In this document: one piece after another, positions 39,159-47,630 of the stretch
Layout of the letters: each line of letters begins with the position of its first letter
Position numbering within the stretch: the first letter of the stretch is position 1
The notes under the pieces: generated by a model
Told to the model about the DNA's origin: nothing
Databases searched by the model: none
What the model saw: the letters and a program-made list of their open reading frames with translations, nothing else
Made by a program: the position numbers and the translations under genes
Assembly (NCBI RefSeq): GCF_002968835.1
Contig: NZ_PKQK01000001.1
Location: forward strand, 558,001 to 622,000
Origin: Paenibacillus sp. PCH8
GTDB taxonomy: Bacteria > Bacillota > Bacilli > Paenibacillales > Paenibacillaceae
DNA length: 64,000 bases
Reading direction: 5' to 3'

Positions 39159-40890
39159 AAAATCTTTTTAGATTTGTATTATGCTCCTTTGATTTAGTTT
39201 TAATATAATTCGTTATTTCTGGAGCCACTTTTAACAAATAGGATTGTCTTATTCCAATGAAACTATAAATGTCTTTCATCAGAATCATTTTTTCATTATT
39301 TGTACTTAGAAAAGTATTGATTGAAGTATATATATCTTCTATCCACTGTTCTAAATGTTCTGCTTTCTGTTGTTTCTTTAAATTTACATATGCACTATAC
39401 CCTTTATCCCAAGACCTTAAGGTGCTTGACGAAAGGTTAATTGCCTTTGATATTTTACTTAAATTTAAAGTTCGGTTATTTGATTTAAATTGCTCTAACA
39501 CTTTTACTAATTCAATAAATTTTTTATCGTAATCAATTCGTGATTCTAATTTTCTTCTCATTAGATTCTTAATTATCAAAATATCAATGTGATATCTATA
39601 CATTAGGTACTCATCATCTGAAACCCAACATTTCCACTCCTTGATTTGGTTTAAACCGATATAATTTTCTATTGCATTGATAAATCGTTTCAATAGGTTA
39701 TCATCAATTAATACCTCATAATGTGAAGTTAATCTTGTCCGGAAGTAAGCCTCAATTATTTTCAAATTAGGAGTTCCTGATTCTTTAAATTCCTTTTCTT
39801 TTAACTCATAGTATCCTTTAAGAAATCCATCTCTTTCAACTTGTTTCCCAGATGCATTAAAGAAGTACGTGCAACCACAATGAGGACAAAATAAATACCT
39901 CTTTTGAACACTCCCATCTTTAAGTTTTTTATAGTTTGTTCCGGTTTCCCTCAGTTGCCTTCTTCGTTGATAATAAGAGCACCACGGGGCAATACAACTG
40001 CTATCATTAAAATCAATGTCTTTTTTATCTTTTATAAATTTAGAAATAAATTCTTTTGTTGGTTGGATAGATAAAAATACTTCTAGATCAACATGCAACC
40101 TTGAAATTAAATTCAACACCTTCGATAAATGAATACTTTTCTTAATGGTCTGAGTATCACGTGCAGTCTGCATTAATTCTTGATAGTCTATATTGACATT
40201 TTCACAAGCTTCACGCAATATGATATCTTTATATTTCTCATGAATCAAAAAAGCTATTTTCTGTGCCACTTCTTCCGGAGTATAGTTAGCTTGGCCGTTA
40301 TTAAGTAACTTACTCCATTGAGTAAACAACCACTGTTGTTTTGCAATTAAAGAACTATCATTTACAGCTACTGAAGATGAATATCCTAAAAAAGTACTAC
40401 ACCAAGAACAACAATTTCTATAATCAAGTTTGTAATAATTTATTGGACTTTTACAACTAGTACAGATAGAAATGAGGTAACATTTGTGTTCCAGACATAT
40501 GTCCATGTCATTGAGCTTCCAAAAAATACGAATGTAGTTATGATCCAAAAGACACTGAGGACAATAAAAAGGCTGTTTGCGAACGATACCTTTCATTAAC
40601 CTTGAATGTGAGTCAACATCACTATGGCTGAACTTAAAATGAGGATAGTAAAACGTCAATTGAAGTATTTCTTCATGTTGTAGTTGAGTGTGTTTTGATA
40701 GCCTATTTAGGTCAAGTACAACATTTGGATAAAGATCTACTAGATCTATCCGATCGGTTCGTAATGTATAATTTTTGTTTTTCACATCTTTTAGTAGATC
40801 AATTAAACACACTTTGTTTACTGAAGCAGTTCTATTTAGATAGCTTAACAAGGACTCACTTTGGTATGGTCTTAATCGTATTAGATACAA
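39157..40890 (-). CDS. TniQ/TnsD-family target-selection protein (first)
   Basis: The 577 residues start with TTG 40890 (GGGGGAG site 7 nt ahead). The N-terminal TniQ domain (LIRLRPYQSESLLSYLNRTAS) carries a zinc site (FYCPQCLLDH, DICLEHKCYL, ICTSC, CCSWC). A second zinc motif follows near 345 (YLFCPHCGCTYFF). The C-terminal helical part includes a possible HTH (NLSKISKAINLSSSTLRSW). The length and tandem zinc motifs are like TnsD proteins that read a fixed attachment site. Having two TniQ proteins suggests two targeting modes. A terminator overlaps its stop codon. Confidence 0.85.
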   Translation of the reverse strand: MYLIRLRPYQSESLLSYLNRTASVNKVCLIDLLKDVKNKNYTLRTDRIDLVDLYPNVVLDLNRLSKHTQLQHEEILQLTFYYPHFKFSHSDVDSHSRLMKGIVRKQPFYCPQCLLDHNYIRIFWKLNDMDICLEHKCYLISICTSCKSPINYYKLDYRNCCSWCSTFLGYSSSVAVNDSSLIAKQQWLFTQWSKLLNNGQANYTPEEVAQKIAFLIHEKYKDIILREACENVNIDYQELMQTARDTQTIKKSIHLSKVLNLISRLHVDLEVFLSIQPTKEFISKFIKDKKDIDFNDSSCIAPWCSYYQRRRQLRETGTNYKKLKDGSVQKRYLFCPHCGCTYFFNASGKQVERDGFLKGYYELKEKEFKESGTPNLKIIEAYFRTRLTSHYEVLIDDNLLKRFINAIENYIGLNQIKEWKCWVSDDEYLMYRYHIDILIIKNLMRRKLESRIDYDKKFIELVKVLEQFKSNNRTLNLSKISKAINLSSSTLRSWDKGYSAYVNLKKQQKAEHLEQWIEDIYTSINTFLSTNNEKMILMKDIYSFIGIRQSYLLKVAPEITNYIKTKSKEHNTNLKRF

Positions 40891-40916
40891 GACACTACTC
40901 CCCCAGTATAGCCAAT

Positions 40917-41906
40917 TTATCTAGTAGAAATAACCTCCGAAATTAAATCTTGGGCTAGCATTTTAGAGCCACTAATTCCTTTTAAATATTTCAGTGGACC
41001 TTCCGCAGACCATTCTATGTTTTTCATTTTCCGTACACTTTTTTCAATAAAAGAGTAATCCGATTTACCCTTTTGTCGATTAACAGATTGGTTAAGGATC
41101 TCTGCCCCTGCAATTGCCAAAGCATTGAGACATACGATATGTGTTAAACGATATTCTTTATAGTTAAGCCACTCTGTATTGAATTGTTCCTTAACAGAAT
41201 TAAAATATATGAGACATAAGGCTAATTTTTTTTCTTTGTCTAGGTTAGTAACGTCTTCTGGCTTTGTAAGCACTTCAATGACTTTGTATAAATTCTGAAG
41301 AGTAACATGACGACCAGAGCTGCGTTTCCCCGTCAATGTCCCTATAAAGTGGAAAGGACTGTCTCCACGGGTTATTAGTTGTGTTGCAATCCAACTAAAT
41401 TCATCTGTATTTCGTTGAAGATACTTACTTAGTGAGGTTCCTATCCCTTTCGCCATTGTATTGATAATGTCAAACAAATGGATCTCTTCGTCTTCATCTA
41501 GATAGTGATAAGCTAGGAATGGAACATTGATTTCGGAGTTCGTATCCTGTGTATATCGTTTAATTCCACCCACTCTATGCTGACCATCCATTATTGATGC
41601 CTTGCCTTTGCAAATTAATCTACCTAAATGTGGCCTGGCTTTGTCATATGCGCTGAACTCCCAATGAGACTCAGCATTTAACATGATCGGAGCAAAGAGT
41701 GCATCCTCTCCCTTCGAGAGATACAAAGCAAAGTCATTACATCTTTTACTATCCACTGGTCGTTGATATCCCTTTCCAGAAGGATGATCAAAAGGTTTTA
41801 CGTAGGTAAGTTGCAATACAGATGTGGCAGTTACATTACCTAGGTAAGTGACTTTACCGCGCATTTTAGATTGCAGCACATTTTCAATTACATGTTGTTG
41901 TGTCAT
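40917..41906 (-). CDS. DGQHR-domain (DndB-like) protein
   Basis: A 329-residue protein (ATG 41906, with AAGGAG at good spacing; the earlier ATG 41930 has no site). The signature ASIMDGQHRVGGIKRYT is the DGQHR motif of the DndB/ParB-like superfamily. The surroundings ITLTYVKPFDHP-type strand and NTMAKGIGTSLSKYL are also family-like. In dnd systems DndB is a DNA-binding transcription regulator; no other dnd gene is here. It lies 26 bp ahead of the first tniQ in the same transcript and is divergent from an XRE gene. It may regulate transposition or take part in target choice (inference). Confidence 0.8.
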   Translation of the reverse strand: MTQQHVIENVLQSKMRGKVTYLGNVTATSVLQLTYVKPFDHPSGKGYQRPVDSKRCNDFALYLSKGEDALFAPIMLNAESHWEFSAYDKARPHLGRLICKGKASIMDGQHRVGGIKRYTQDTNSEINVPFLAYHYLDEDEEIHLFDIINTMAKGIGTSLSKYLQRNTDEFSWIATQLITRGDSPFHFIGTLTGKRSSGRHVTLQNLYKVIEVLTKPEDVTNLDKEKKLALCLIYFNSVKEQFNTEWLNYKEYRLTHIVCLNALAIAGAEILNQSVNRQKGKSDYSFIEKSVRKMKNIEWSAEGPLKYLKGISGSKMLAQDLISEVISTR

Positions 41907-42012
41907 AGATGTTATTCTCCTTACTGTCATATGCTATTTTTATTTTAGGACATATAACACCTATTTACAAATGGAATTAAGTAGTTAAATATTCTTCATT
42001 CCAGGCCATAAG

Positions 42013-42070
42013 TTACCTACTCTTAAATAGAGGTGGCATGAATGTCCAACATATTCCTAAGAGTAGGTAA
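42013..42070 (+). promoter_or_regulatory. Perfect 13-bp inverted repeat spanning the xre start codon
   Basis: TTACCTACTCTTA (42013-42025) and its exact complement TAAGAGTAGGTAA (42058-42070) flank the ribosome site and ATG 42042. It could be the XRE operator, by which the regulator controls itself and the divergent DGQHR-tniQ transcript, or an mRNA hairpin hiding the start. Confidence 0.65.
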
Positions 42071-42386
42071 AAAAATTCGTTTATATCGGAAAGCAAGGAA
42101 ATTAACCCAGGAAGAATTAGGAGAGCTACTTCAAATAGATTATTCGTACTTGGGAAGAATTGAACGCGGGGAAGTTAATATCACATTAGAAACTTTAAGT
42201 AAAATAGCTAACGCTCTCCATATTGCACCTTCGCAACTATTAGAGGATGACAAGCATTATTCGAAGGATAAAATTAAAATTGAGATTCTGGAGAAAATTG
42301 ATACAACCATATTATCCCTATCCAGTAAAGAGCTTGAAGTTCTCCATCGTTTAATAAAAGATGCGCTTATGTTCAAAAAACTATAA
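42042..42386 (+). CDS. XRE-family transcriptional regulator
   Basis: The 114-residue protein has an N-terminal lambda-repressor-type HTH (KIRLYRKARKLTQEELGELLQIDYSYLGRIERG, about 10-45) and a short helical C-terminus that may dimerise. It has a GAGGTGG site before ATG 42042. It is divergent from the DGQHR/tniQ genes and lies at the border of core and cargo, so it is the likely repressor of transposition genes. The inverted repeat across its own start is a plausible binding site. A terminator (42401-42449) follows. Confidence 0.88.
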   Translation: MSNIFLRVGKKIRLYRKARKLTQEELGELLQIDYSYLGRIERGEVNITLETLSKIANALHIAPSQLLEDDKHYSKDKIKIEILEKIDTTILSLSSKELEVLHRLIKDALMFKKL

Positions 42387-42400
42387 ATGCATCACATAAA

Positions 42401-42449
42401 AAAGCACCTCCACATCTCTCAGAAAAAATAGAGGCTAGGGAGGTGCTTT
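42401..42449 (+). terminator. Terminator after xre
   Basis: An 11-bp stem AAAGCACCTCC / GGAGGTGCTTT with further pairing inside (CTC...GAGG), then ATTTAGTTTT. It can also serve the convergent 59-residue gene. Confidence 0.7.
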
Positions 42450-42457
42450 ATTTAGTT

Positions 42458-42637
42458 TTAAAGATCTTCCGATAAGCTTAATGTTCTTTCACAAACATCA
42501 CATCTCACCTGGATTGCAAGACCAATACCCGTTGGGATGAATGTGTAAGCAAACTTTGCCCCGGTGACATCAATAGGTTTGTACGAATCCCAGTCTGAAA
42601 TTTTCTCCTTCATATCTTCACTAATTTCAAATTGCAT
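42458..42637 (-). CDS. 59-residue CxxC protein, copy 1
   Basis: MQFEISEDMKEKISDWDSY, PIDVTGAKFAYTFIPTGIGL and CDVCERTLSLSEDL. It is the same length as the gene at 49796 and about 60% identical. One zinc-type CxxC is near the C-terminus, too few ligands for a ribbon unless it dimerises. It has a GGAGGTGACCT site. It follows a four-helix membrane protein by 69 bp and is probably cotranscribed with it. The function is not known. The invariant block (PIDVTGAKF.Y.FIPTG.GL..Q..CDVC.RTL) suggests a compact conserved fold. Confidence 0.75.
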   Translation of the reverse strand: MQFEISEDMKEKISDWDSYKPIDVTGAKFAYTFIPTGIGLAIQVRCDVCERTLSLSEDL

Positions 42638-42706
42638 AGGTCACCTCCATCTTCGTAAACAGCTTTTATAGTACTCATTGAGATTGATAACCGATGTACT
42701 AGTGGG

Positions 42707-43597
42707 TTATTTATTTCTGGACTGAATGATAAAAATGATTATTGTTACAAATATACTGACTACTGATATGTTTGCAGACAATATAGAGTACTCTCCAGCA
42801 TAATTCATATAAATAAGCAAACTTACCGCGATCACTGCCAACGATATTGTTAATGCATAGGTGCTTGTTATAAATTTTACTGCATTAGTTTGAAGTTCTG
42901 CGAATCTTGCCCGATTAGTTTGAGTCATAAGAATTTGTTTTTCGTTCTCACATCTAATCAATGTATCTTTTAACTTGTCTATTTTCAGGTTATGTTCCTT
43001 TTCATTATCAGGTTCTGTACTTTTTGTAAGGGACAACCCTTCTGCGCTTAGATATGCATCTTTTATACCTGCTATCAAGTCTAGGATTGTTTCTTTATTT
43101 CCTCTCTTTATTAGGTACGTAAGATCATTCAAAAGAATTTTTTTTATTTGTTGAACCAATTGTACGTCTATATTTGAGCTTCTAAATATGAAAACATTAT
43201 TTACGTTATTTTCTAAAGTACCTAAGTATCTTGTCAGCTTTCTTATTATCATATTAATCTTTGCTCTACTCTTATCTTCTTGTATGAATTCACTTAATAG
43301 GTCAAAATATATATACAACTTATCATTTAATTCTTTAGATATAACCTCTCGCTCTAAGAAAATCAAACCTATAACCGCCAAAATTAAGGATCCAATCATT
43401 GTAACTAGTGAGAGCGATGCCCAAGTAGTATTTATAAAAGCAAGAACAATCATAGAAATAAGGGATAAAATAATCACCATAAGTAAGGCTAATACGACCT
43501 TTAGTAATAATGCATTTACAGTTATATTGGAGATAACTTTGGTTTTCTCATCGTAGCTCAATATCTTACCTTTATATCTAAGCTCATTTTTAATCAT
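42707..43597 (-). CDS. Membrane protein with four helices, unknown function
   Basis: The 296-residue protein has two membrane helices near the N-terminus (about 30-55 and 62-85), a cytoplasmic helical middle (about 90-225, possible coiled coil KEHNLKIDKLKDTLIRCENEKQIL) and two more at the end (about 240-290). I do not recognise the family. It has an AGAGGTAG site before ATG 43597. Its stop is 69 bp before the 59-residue CxxC gene. The plan of membrane helices around a large cytoplasmic part is seen in membrane-acting defence effectors, but no specific match can be claimed. Confidence 0.65.
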   Translation of the reverse strand: MIKNELRYKGKILSYDEKTKVISNITVNALLLKVVLALLMVIILSLISMIVLAFINTTWASLSLVTMIGSLILAVIGLIFLEREVISKELNDKLYIYFDLLSEFIQEDKSRAKINMIIRKLTRYLGTLENNVNNVFIFRSSNIDVQLVQQIKKILLNDLTYLIKRGNKETILDLIAGIKDAYLSAEGLSLTKSTEPDNEKEHNLKIDKLKDTLIRCENEKQILMTQTNRARFAELQTNAVKFITSTYALTISLAVIAVSLLIYMNYAGEYSILSANISVVSIFVTIIIFIIQSRNK

Positions 43598-43678
43598 ACT
43601 CTACCTCTTTCATAGATTTTCAGTACTAGTGATCCTAAAGTTTAAAATAGCAGAGAGTCTACACTCCCTACTATCATT

Positions 43679-44752
43679 CTAGCGCTTTGATATCATGATT
43701 CCATTTATGAGTTCGGATTTATCATGTGAATCTGCAGTGAACTCAATGTTTATCTGCCCAAGCGTATAGGAGATCAACATATCTCCATCATAATTTGAGC
43801 TTTCATATCTTTCTGTTTTCCCTAACAATTGTTCCACATCCCTAAACGTTTGCATCGGGAAAGCTTTGGTTCCAAGATAAACATTCCTTAGAGAATCTAT
43901 ACTCTCCTCATCAAAATTAAAAGATGCATAATCTATCCCTTTTAAGATCCAGAATAGCCCTCCACTCTCGTAATAAGACTGCTCCATACTTGTATTTAAA
44001 TTCTTAGTAACTTCAGCTTGGCTCTGTCCTAAACGGACTCCTTTAAACCCTGGGATGATTCCTTGACTTAATGTGTTGAGAGTAGACTTATTGAGGTTAA
44101 ATAAAGGGACGCTGGAAGCTTCATTTATTTTCTTGAATGGTACTTTCACTTCAATAAAACCGGCAGCGTATGGCCCAACTTCATAAGGATTAAAGAGTAT
44201 TACCACTCCATCATTATAAAAGTAAAAACTGGATTTATTCGTTAAGGGAAAGTTATGAAACAAGTCCGAATAGGCTTTTGTACTTGCTTTTAAACCAGCT
44301 TCCACTCCACCGAGCAGGTTATACCTCTGCGGATTATTCTCAGCCACATTATTTAAAAACAATTGTTTCCCTGTTTTTAGATCAAAGTTGTACGTTGTCG
44401 CTACCTCATTACCATGAACTCCACCCTCGTAGAGCGAGTCCTCATATACCACTGATAACTTTTGGTTTGATGCATATTTGGTTTTAGCAATTGAATTCAA
44501 GTAATAATATTTTTGTGTTTTTTTCAATTTAGCGTTTAATTTAGCTACCTCTACAGCATGAAGTTTCAAAGTTCTATTGATTTTTTCAACTACCTTCTTT
44601 TCTCCACCGACTATTTGAACATATTGTTGGCCTTTGTATGAGTAAACTTTGGTTTTTATTGAATCCGAACTAGCTGCATGCACACTGGAGTTAGGTATCA
44701 TAAAAGCAAACAACAGAATAAATACAATTCCTACAAATGACTTCCTATTCAT
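43679..44752 (-). CDS. Secreted DUF3298/RsiV-like protein
   Basis: The 357-residue exported protein has a signal peptide (MNRKSFVGIVFILLFAFMIPNSSVHA). The extracellular part (about 60-220, LSVVYEDSLYEGGVHGNEVATTYNFDLKTGKQLFLNN and VILFNPYEVGPYAAGFIEVKVPF) matches the DUF3298 fold of RsiV, which binds lysozyme. A C-terminal module (about 235-357, GFKGVRLGQSQAEV, DSLRNVYLG) is SmpA/OmlA-like. No anti-sigma domain or sigma factor gene is present, so it is not a complete RsiV. It follows the YHYH protein by 90 bp in the same direction. Confidence 0.75.
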   Translation of the reverse strand: MNRKSFVGIVFILLFAFMIPNSSVHAASSDSIKTKVYSYKGQQYVQIVGGEKKVVEKINRTLKLHAVEVAKLNAKLKKTQKYYYLNSIAKTKYASNQKLSVVYEDSLYEGGVHGNEVATTYNFDLKTGKQLFLNNVAENNPQRYNLLGGVEAGLKASTKAYSDLFHNFPLTNKSSFYFYNDGVVILFNPYEVGPYAAGFIEVKVPFKKINEASSVPLFNLNKSTLNTLSQGIIPGFKGVRLGQSQAEVTKNLNTSMEQSYYESGGLFWILKGIDYASFNFDEESIDSLRNVYLGTKAFPMQTFRDVEQLLGKTERYESSNYDGDMLISYTLGQINIEFTADSHDKSELINGIMISKR

Positions 44753-44841
44753 TACTTTTAACTCCTTAATTTAATTGTTATATGAATTTTTTCGTATATA
44801 TATGGAGAAATGTAGATTTTTTCAACAACCCTCCTATTGTT

Positions 44842-45477
44842 TTAAATCTGTATGTCCAACGTGTTATTGCTTGAATCAAATTCCATATTTGCTCCTAGGC
44901 CTTTCATAGCCTGCACTGGAATGTATGTAATGCCATCGATCACTTTTGGAGCCACGCTTAGCGTGTTGCTTTTCCCATCATAGAAGGCTTTTTTACTTCC
45001 TAGGGTCAAGGTAACTTTGTGTTTGTTTTTTGTAATACCAATTGTCCCACTTTCAGGATAATAAGCAAACGTCGCTTTCAATCCTTCAGTAATATCACGT
45101 AAAGGAACTAGATTATACCCCTCATATTGTAAAGGTTTATTTGTAAAGTTTACTTTCGTATCATTGATGAAAACCTTTAGATTGGATTGCGTATACTTTG
45201 GTTTAGACTCTTTAGGTTTTATAGATTTTGATGTAGAAGATGATTTAGAGCTTTTTGATGAAGAGCTTTTAGAAGATTTATTCGAGTTCGAACTAGATGA
45301 AGAACTCCCTCCGTTATGATAGTGATATTCTCCGTATTCCAACCCCCATTTTGAGCAATTAGTCCAGCAAGTGTGACCACCATAAGCATCTGTTCTTCCT
45401 GGATGAGCTAAAACAGTTGATGCATTTAAAAGAAGAGAAACAGAGACCAAAGTAGTAAAAACCTTCTTTTTATTCAC
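44842..45477 (-). CDS. Secreted YHYH / stalk-domain protein
   Basis: The 211-residue exported protein has a signal peptide to about residue 24. Next comes a small Cys/His motif region (GRTDAYGGHTCWTNCSKWGLEYGEYHYHNGG), typical of YHYH proteins. Then there is a Ser/Lys linker of about 40 residues and a copper-amine-oxidase-N-type stalk domain (VFINDTKVNFTNKPLQYEGYNLVPLRDIT, VIDGITYIPVQAMKGLGANMEF), often a cell-surface module in Paenibacillus. It has an AGGAGGATGTCAT site. The defence role of this gene, if any, is unclear; it may be a passenger. Confidence 0.8.
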   Translation of the reverse strand: MNKKKVFTTLVSVSLLLNASTVLAHPGRTDAYGGHTCWTNCSKWGLEYGEYHYHNGGSSSSSSNSNKSSKSSSSKSSKSSSTSKSIKPKESKPKYTQSNLKVFINDTKVNFTNKPLQYEGYNLVPLRDITEGLKATFAYYPESGTIGITKNKHKVTLTLGSKKAFYDGKSNTLSVAPKVIDGITYIPVQAMKGLGANMEFDSSNNTLDIQI

Positions 45478-45573
45478 TATGACATCCTCCTAAGGAACCA
45501 TTTCCCTTATACTATCATAAGGTTTCTGTTAATTAAACATTCAAATTAAATTAAGAAACTTTCTTATAAAATA

Positions 45574-45600
45574 AAAATCCGTCAGAATCTGACGGATTTT
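45574..45600. terminator. Terminator between YHYH gene and gajB-like gene
   Basis: The palindrome AAAATCCGTCAGA / TCTGACGGATTTT lies 187 bp past the helicase stop on the minus strand. Its A and T flanks let it act in both directions. Confidence 0.7.
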
Positions 45601-45786
45601 GAAAAGAATAATGTGCTCACTTAAGTAACTTATAATAATTGTAAAAGGTGAAGGTTTCTTGAAGAACTATAAAATTGTATTCACTTCAAATTATCGCTTC
45701 ATGTTATATTTCGAAATTTCAAACTTCTCTTAGCATGAGAGATAATTCCAATACTTGATCAAATCTAAGTCATTAAAGAATATAAA

Positions 45787-47625
45787 TCAATCAGTATCTA
45801 GATATTTCTCTTCAACTACACCAGATTCTCTTAGCATTTTATATAAGATTGAAATATCAGAGTTGGTACGTCTTCTTCCAAAACGATTTTCCGAAAATGT
45901 AAAATATAAATGTCTTTTTGAACGCGACAAACCTACAAAAAATGTACATTTGTCTTCATCCTCTTGATTAGCAAAACTCCAAAAAGAATTATCATCAAAA
46001 CCAACAAAAAACACTGCCTCGAACTCAAGTCCCTTACTTTTATGAATTGTCATTATTGGAATTGAGTCAGCACCTTGAAAGGAATGGATAGCACCCATCC
46101 AATCACCATTATTTTGCTGGAGATATTCATATAAATAATCAGTAAAGTTCTGAAGAGAATTATTTAAATGCTCTCCTTGTGAGTATTGAGGAAAATGTCT
46201 TTTTATTTTGTCAATCTCGTAAAAATTCATTATATCTGAAATCAATAAACCTAATTCATCTTTAAGAGTAACCTTTTGTAATTCACTCTTTATATTAATT
46301 AACTTTTTCCTGACACTTTTTCTAATTTCATTAACTTGATTTATTGTACCAGACTTACCCTCAAAAAATATCTTTGCCTCCCAAATAAATGACCAAGCGT
46401 CACTATCCCTGTTATCAAGAGCAGATCTAAAAGTATAGATAATGAGCATCACTATATCTTCTTTCAGTAAATCTTGAAATTTCGCCTCATTTCTAGCTTG
46501 TATACTTGATTTTCCCAAAATCTCAATAATTTCATTACTAAATTGATTAACACTTTGTTTCACTATAATACAGATATCTCTAAACGTTATTTGCTGATCA
46601 TTAACTAATTCAATTATTTTATTGGCAATATGCTCTGCTTCGATTACAGAGTTTTTAAAATACCATATTTCCGCAACTCCTTCATCCTCATTCCATTTTG
46701 GGTTTGCAAGAGGCGAGAACGGAACCTTTTGTAAATAATTATTAACTATCTTTTGTATTTCAAGTAGTCTTGGAGCTGATCTATGGTTCATTAGTAATGT
46801 ATATTTATTCGAATTAAAATCATTCTTGTAAGCATCAAATACATCAACTTTTGCTCCTGCCCATAACATAATTCTTTGCCTGTTATCTCCAACGGCTGTG
46901 AGAGAAACAACAGAGTTATAAAAACATACCTTCACTAAAGCATATTGCACGCCTGTGGTATCTTGAAATTCATCTAAAAACACATGAGAATAGGTTTTTC
47001 TTAGAGAATTTAAGATTAATGGATTAGTTTCTAAAATATATATGGCTAAAATAGAAATCATTCCAAAACTCAAAGTTGGTTGAATTTCGCTATCTCCTTT
47101 AAGTAATTTATGCCAAACGCTTTTAAAAACCCCTGTTACATTCTCCAATCTTTTTTTAGTTAAATGGTTAATGTGCCTCTTTCTATCATTAGTGTTACTT
47201 AAGTTTATTCCTAATTTCGAGAATACCTTCACAAATTCATTATCATTTCCAGCTATTTTATAATTGGGATCAGGCCTAAATTCCTCAGGTAACGAATATA
47301 AAAATCTATCTAAAATACTTTTCGCAAATGAATCGAATGTTTGAGATATGAATCTAGATCCCAAGTCCATAGGCAGCCTTTTTTTCACTCTCTCCTTTAA
47401 GTTTAATGCTGCATCTTTTTTGAAACTTATAGCTAATATTTTTCTTGGGTTTACACACATATTCGTCTCTAACAAAAAACTCGCCTTTTGAGCTAATAAT
47501 TCAGTCTTTCCAGCTCCTGGCCCTGCAATAACTAAAGAATTATCTAATTCCCTAACAGCTTCCATTGCATTAGGCTCTAGTGTTAAACCACCACTTGGTT
47601 TCCATTCGCTCATTAATGTCGCCAT
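45787..47625 (-). CDS. gajB: Gabija-type UvrD-like helicase (GajB-like)
   Basis: The 612-residue superfamily-1 helicase has motif I VIAGPGAGKTELLAQ, motif II VFLDEFQDTTGVQ, motif III AVGDNRQRIMLW, motif V MTIHKSKGLEFEAVF and motif VI GLSRSKRHLYF. In Gabija, GajB senses DNA ends or termini and works with the GajA nuclease. It begins 5 bp after the GajA-like gene. It is longer than the well-studied GajB (about 490), so it is a divergent member. No frameshift is seen. Confidence 0.82.
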   Translation of the reverse strand: MATLMSEWKPSGGLTLEPNAMEAVRELDNSLVIAGPGAGKTELLAQKASFLLETNMCVNPRKILAISFKKDAALNLKERVKKRLPMDLGSRFISQTFDSFAKSILDRFLYSLPEEFRPDPNYKIAGNDNEFVKVFSKLGINLSNTNDRKRHINHLTKKRLENVTGVFKSVWHKLLKGDSEIQPTLSFGMISILAIYILETNPLILNSLRKTYSHVFLDEFQDTTGVQYALVKVCFYNSVVSLTAVGDNRQRIMLWAGAKVDVFDAYKNDFNSNKYTLLMNHRSAPRLLEIQKIVNNYLQKVPFSPLANPKWNEDEGVAEIWYFKNSVIEAEHIANKIIELVNDQQITFRDICIIVKQSVNQFSNEIIEILGKSSIQARNEAKFQDLLKEDIVMLIIYTFRSALDNRDSDAWSFIWEAKIFFEGKSGTINQVNEIRKSVRKKLINIKSELQKVTLKDELGLLISDIMNFYEIDKIKRHFPQYSQGEHLNNSLQNFTDYLYEYLQQNNGDWMGAIHSFQGADSIPIMTIHKSKGLEFEAVFFVGFDDNSFWSFANQEDEDKCTFFVGLSRSKRHLYFTFSENRFGRRRTNSDISILYKMLRESGVVEEKYLDTD

Positions 47626-47630
47626 TTAGT

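Noticed and set aside
40917-41906. A dnd phosphorothioation system
   Set aside because: Only the DGQHR protein is present; no DndA, C, D or E homologue is in the window.
43679-44752. A sigma-V/RsiV signalling pair
   Set aside because: The protein has a cleavable-looking signal peptide, no cytoplasmic anti-sigma part, and no sigma factor gene next to it.
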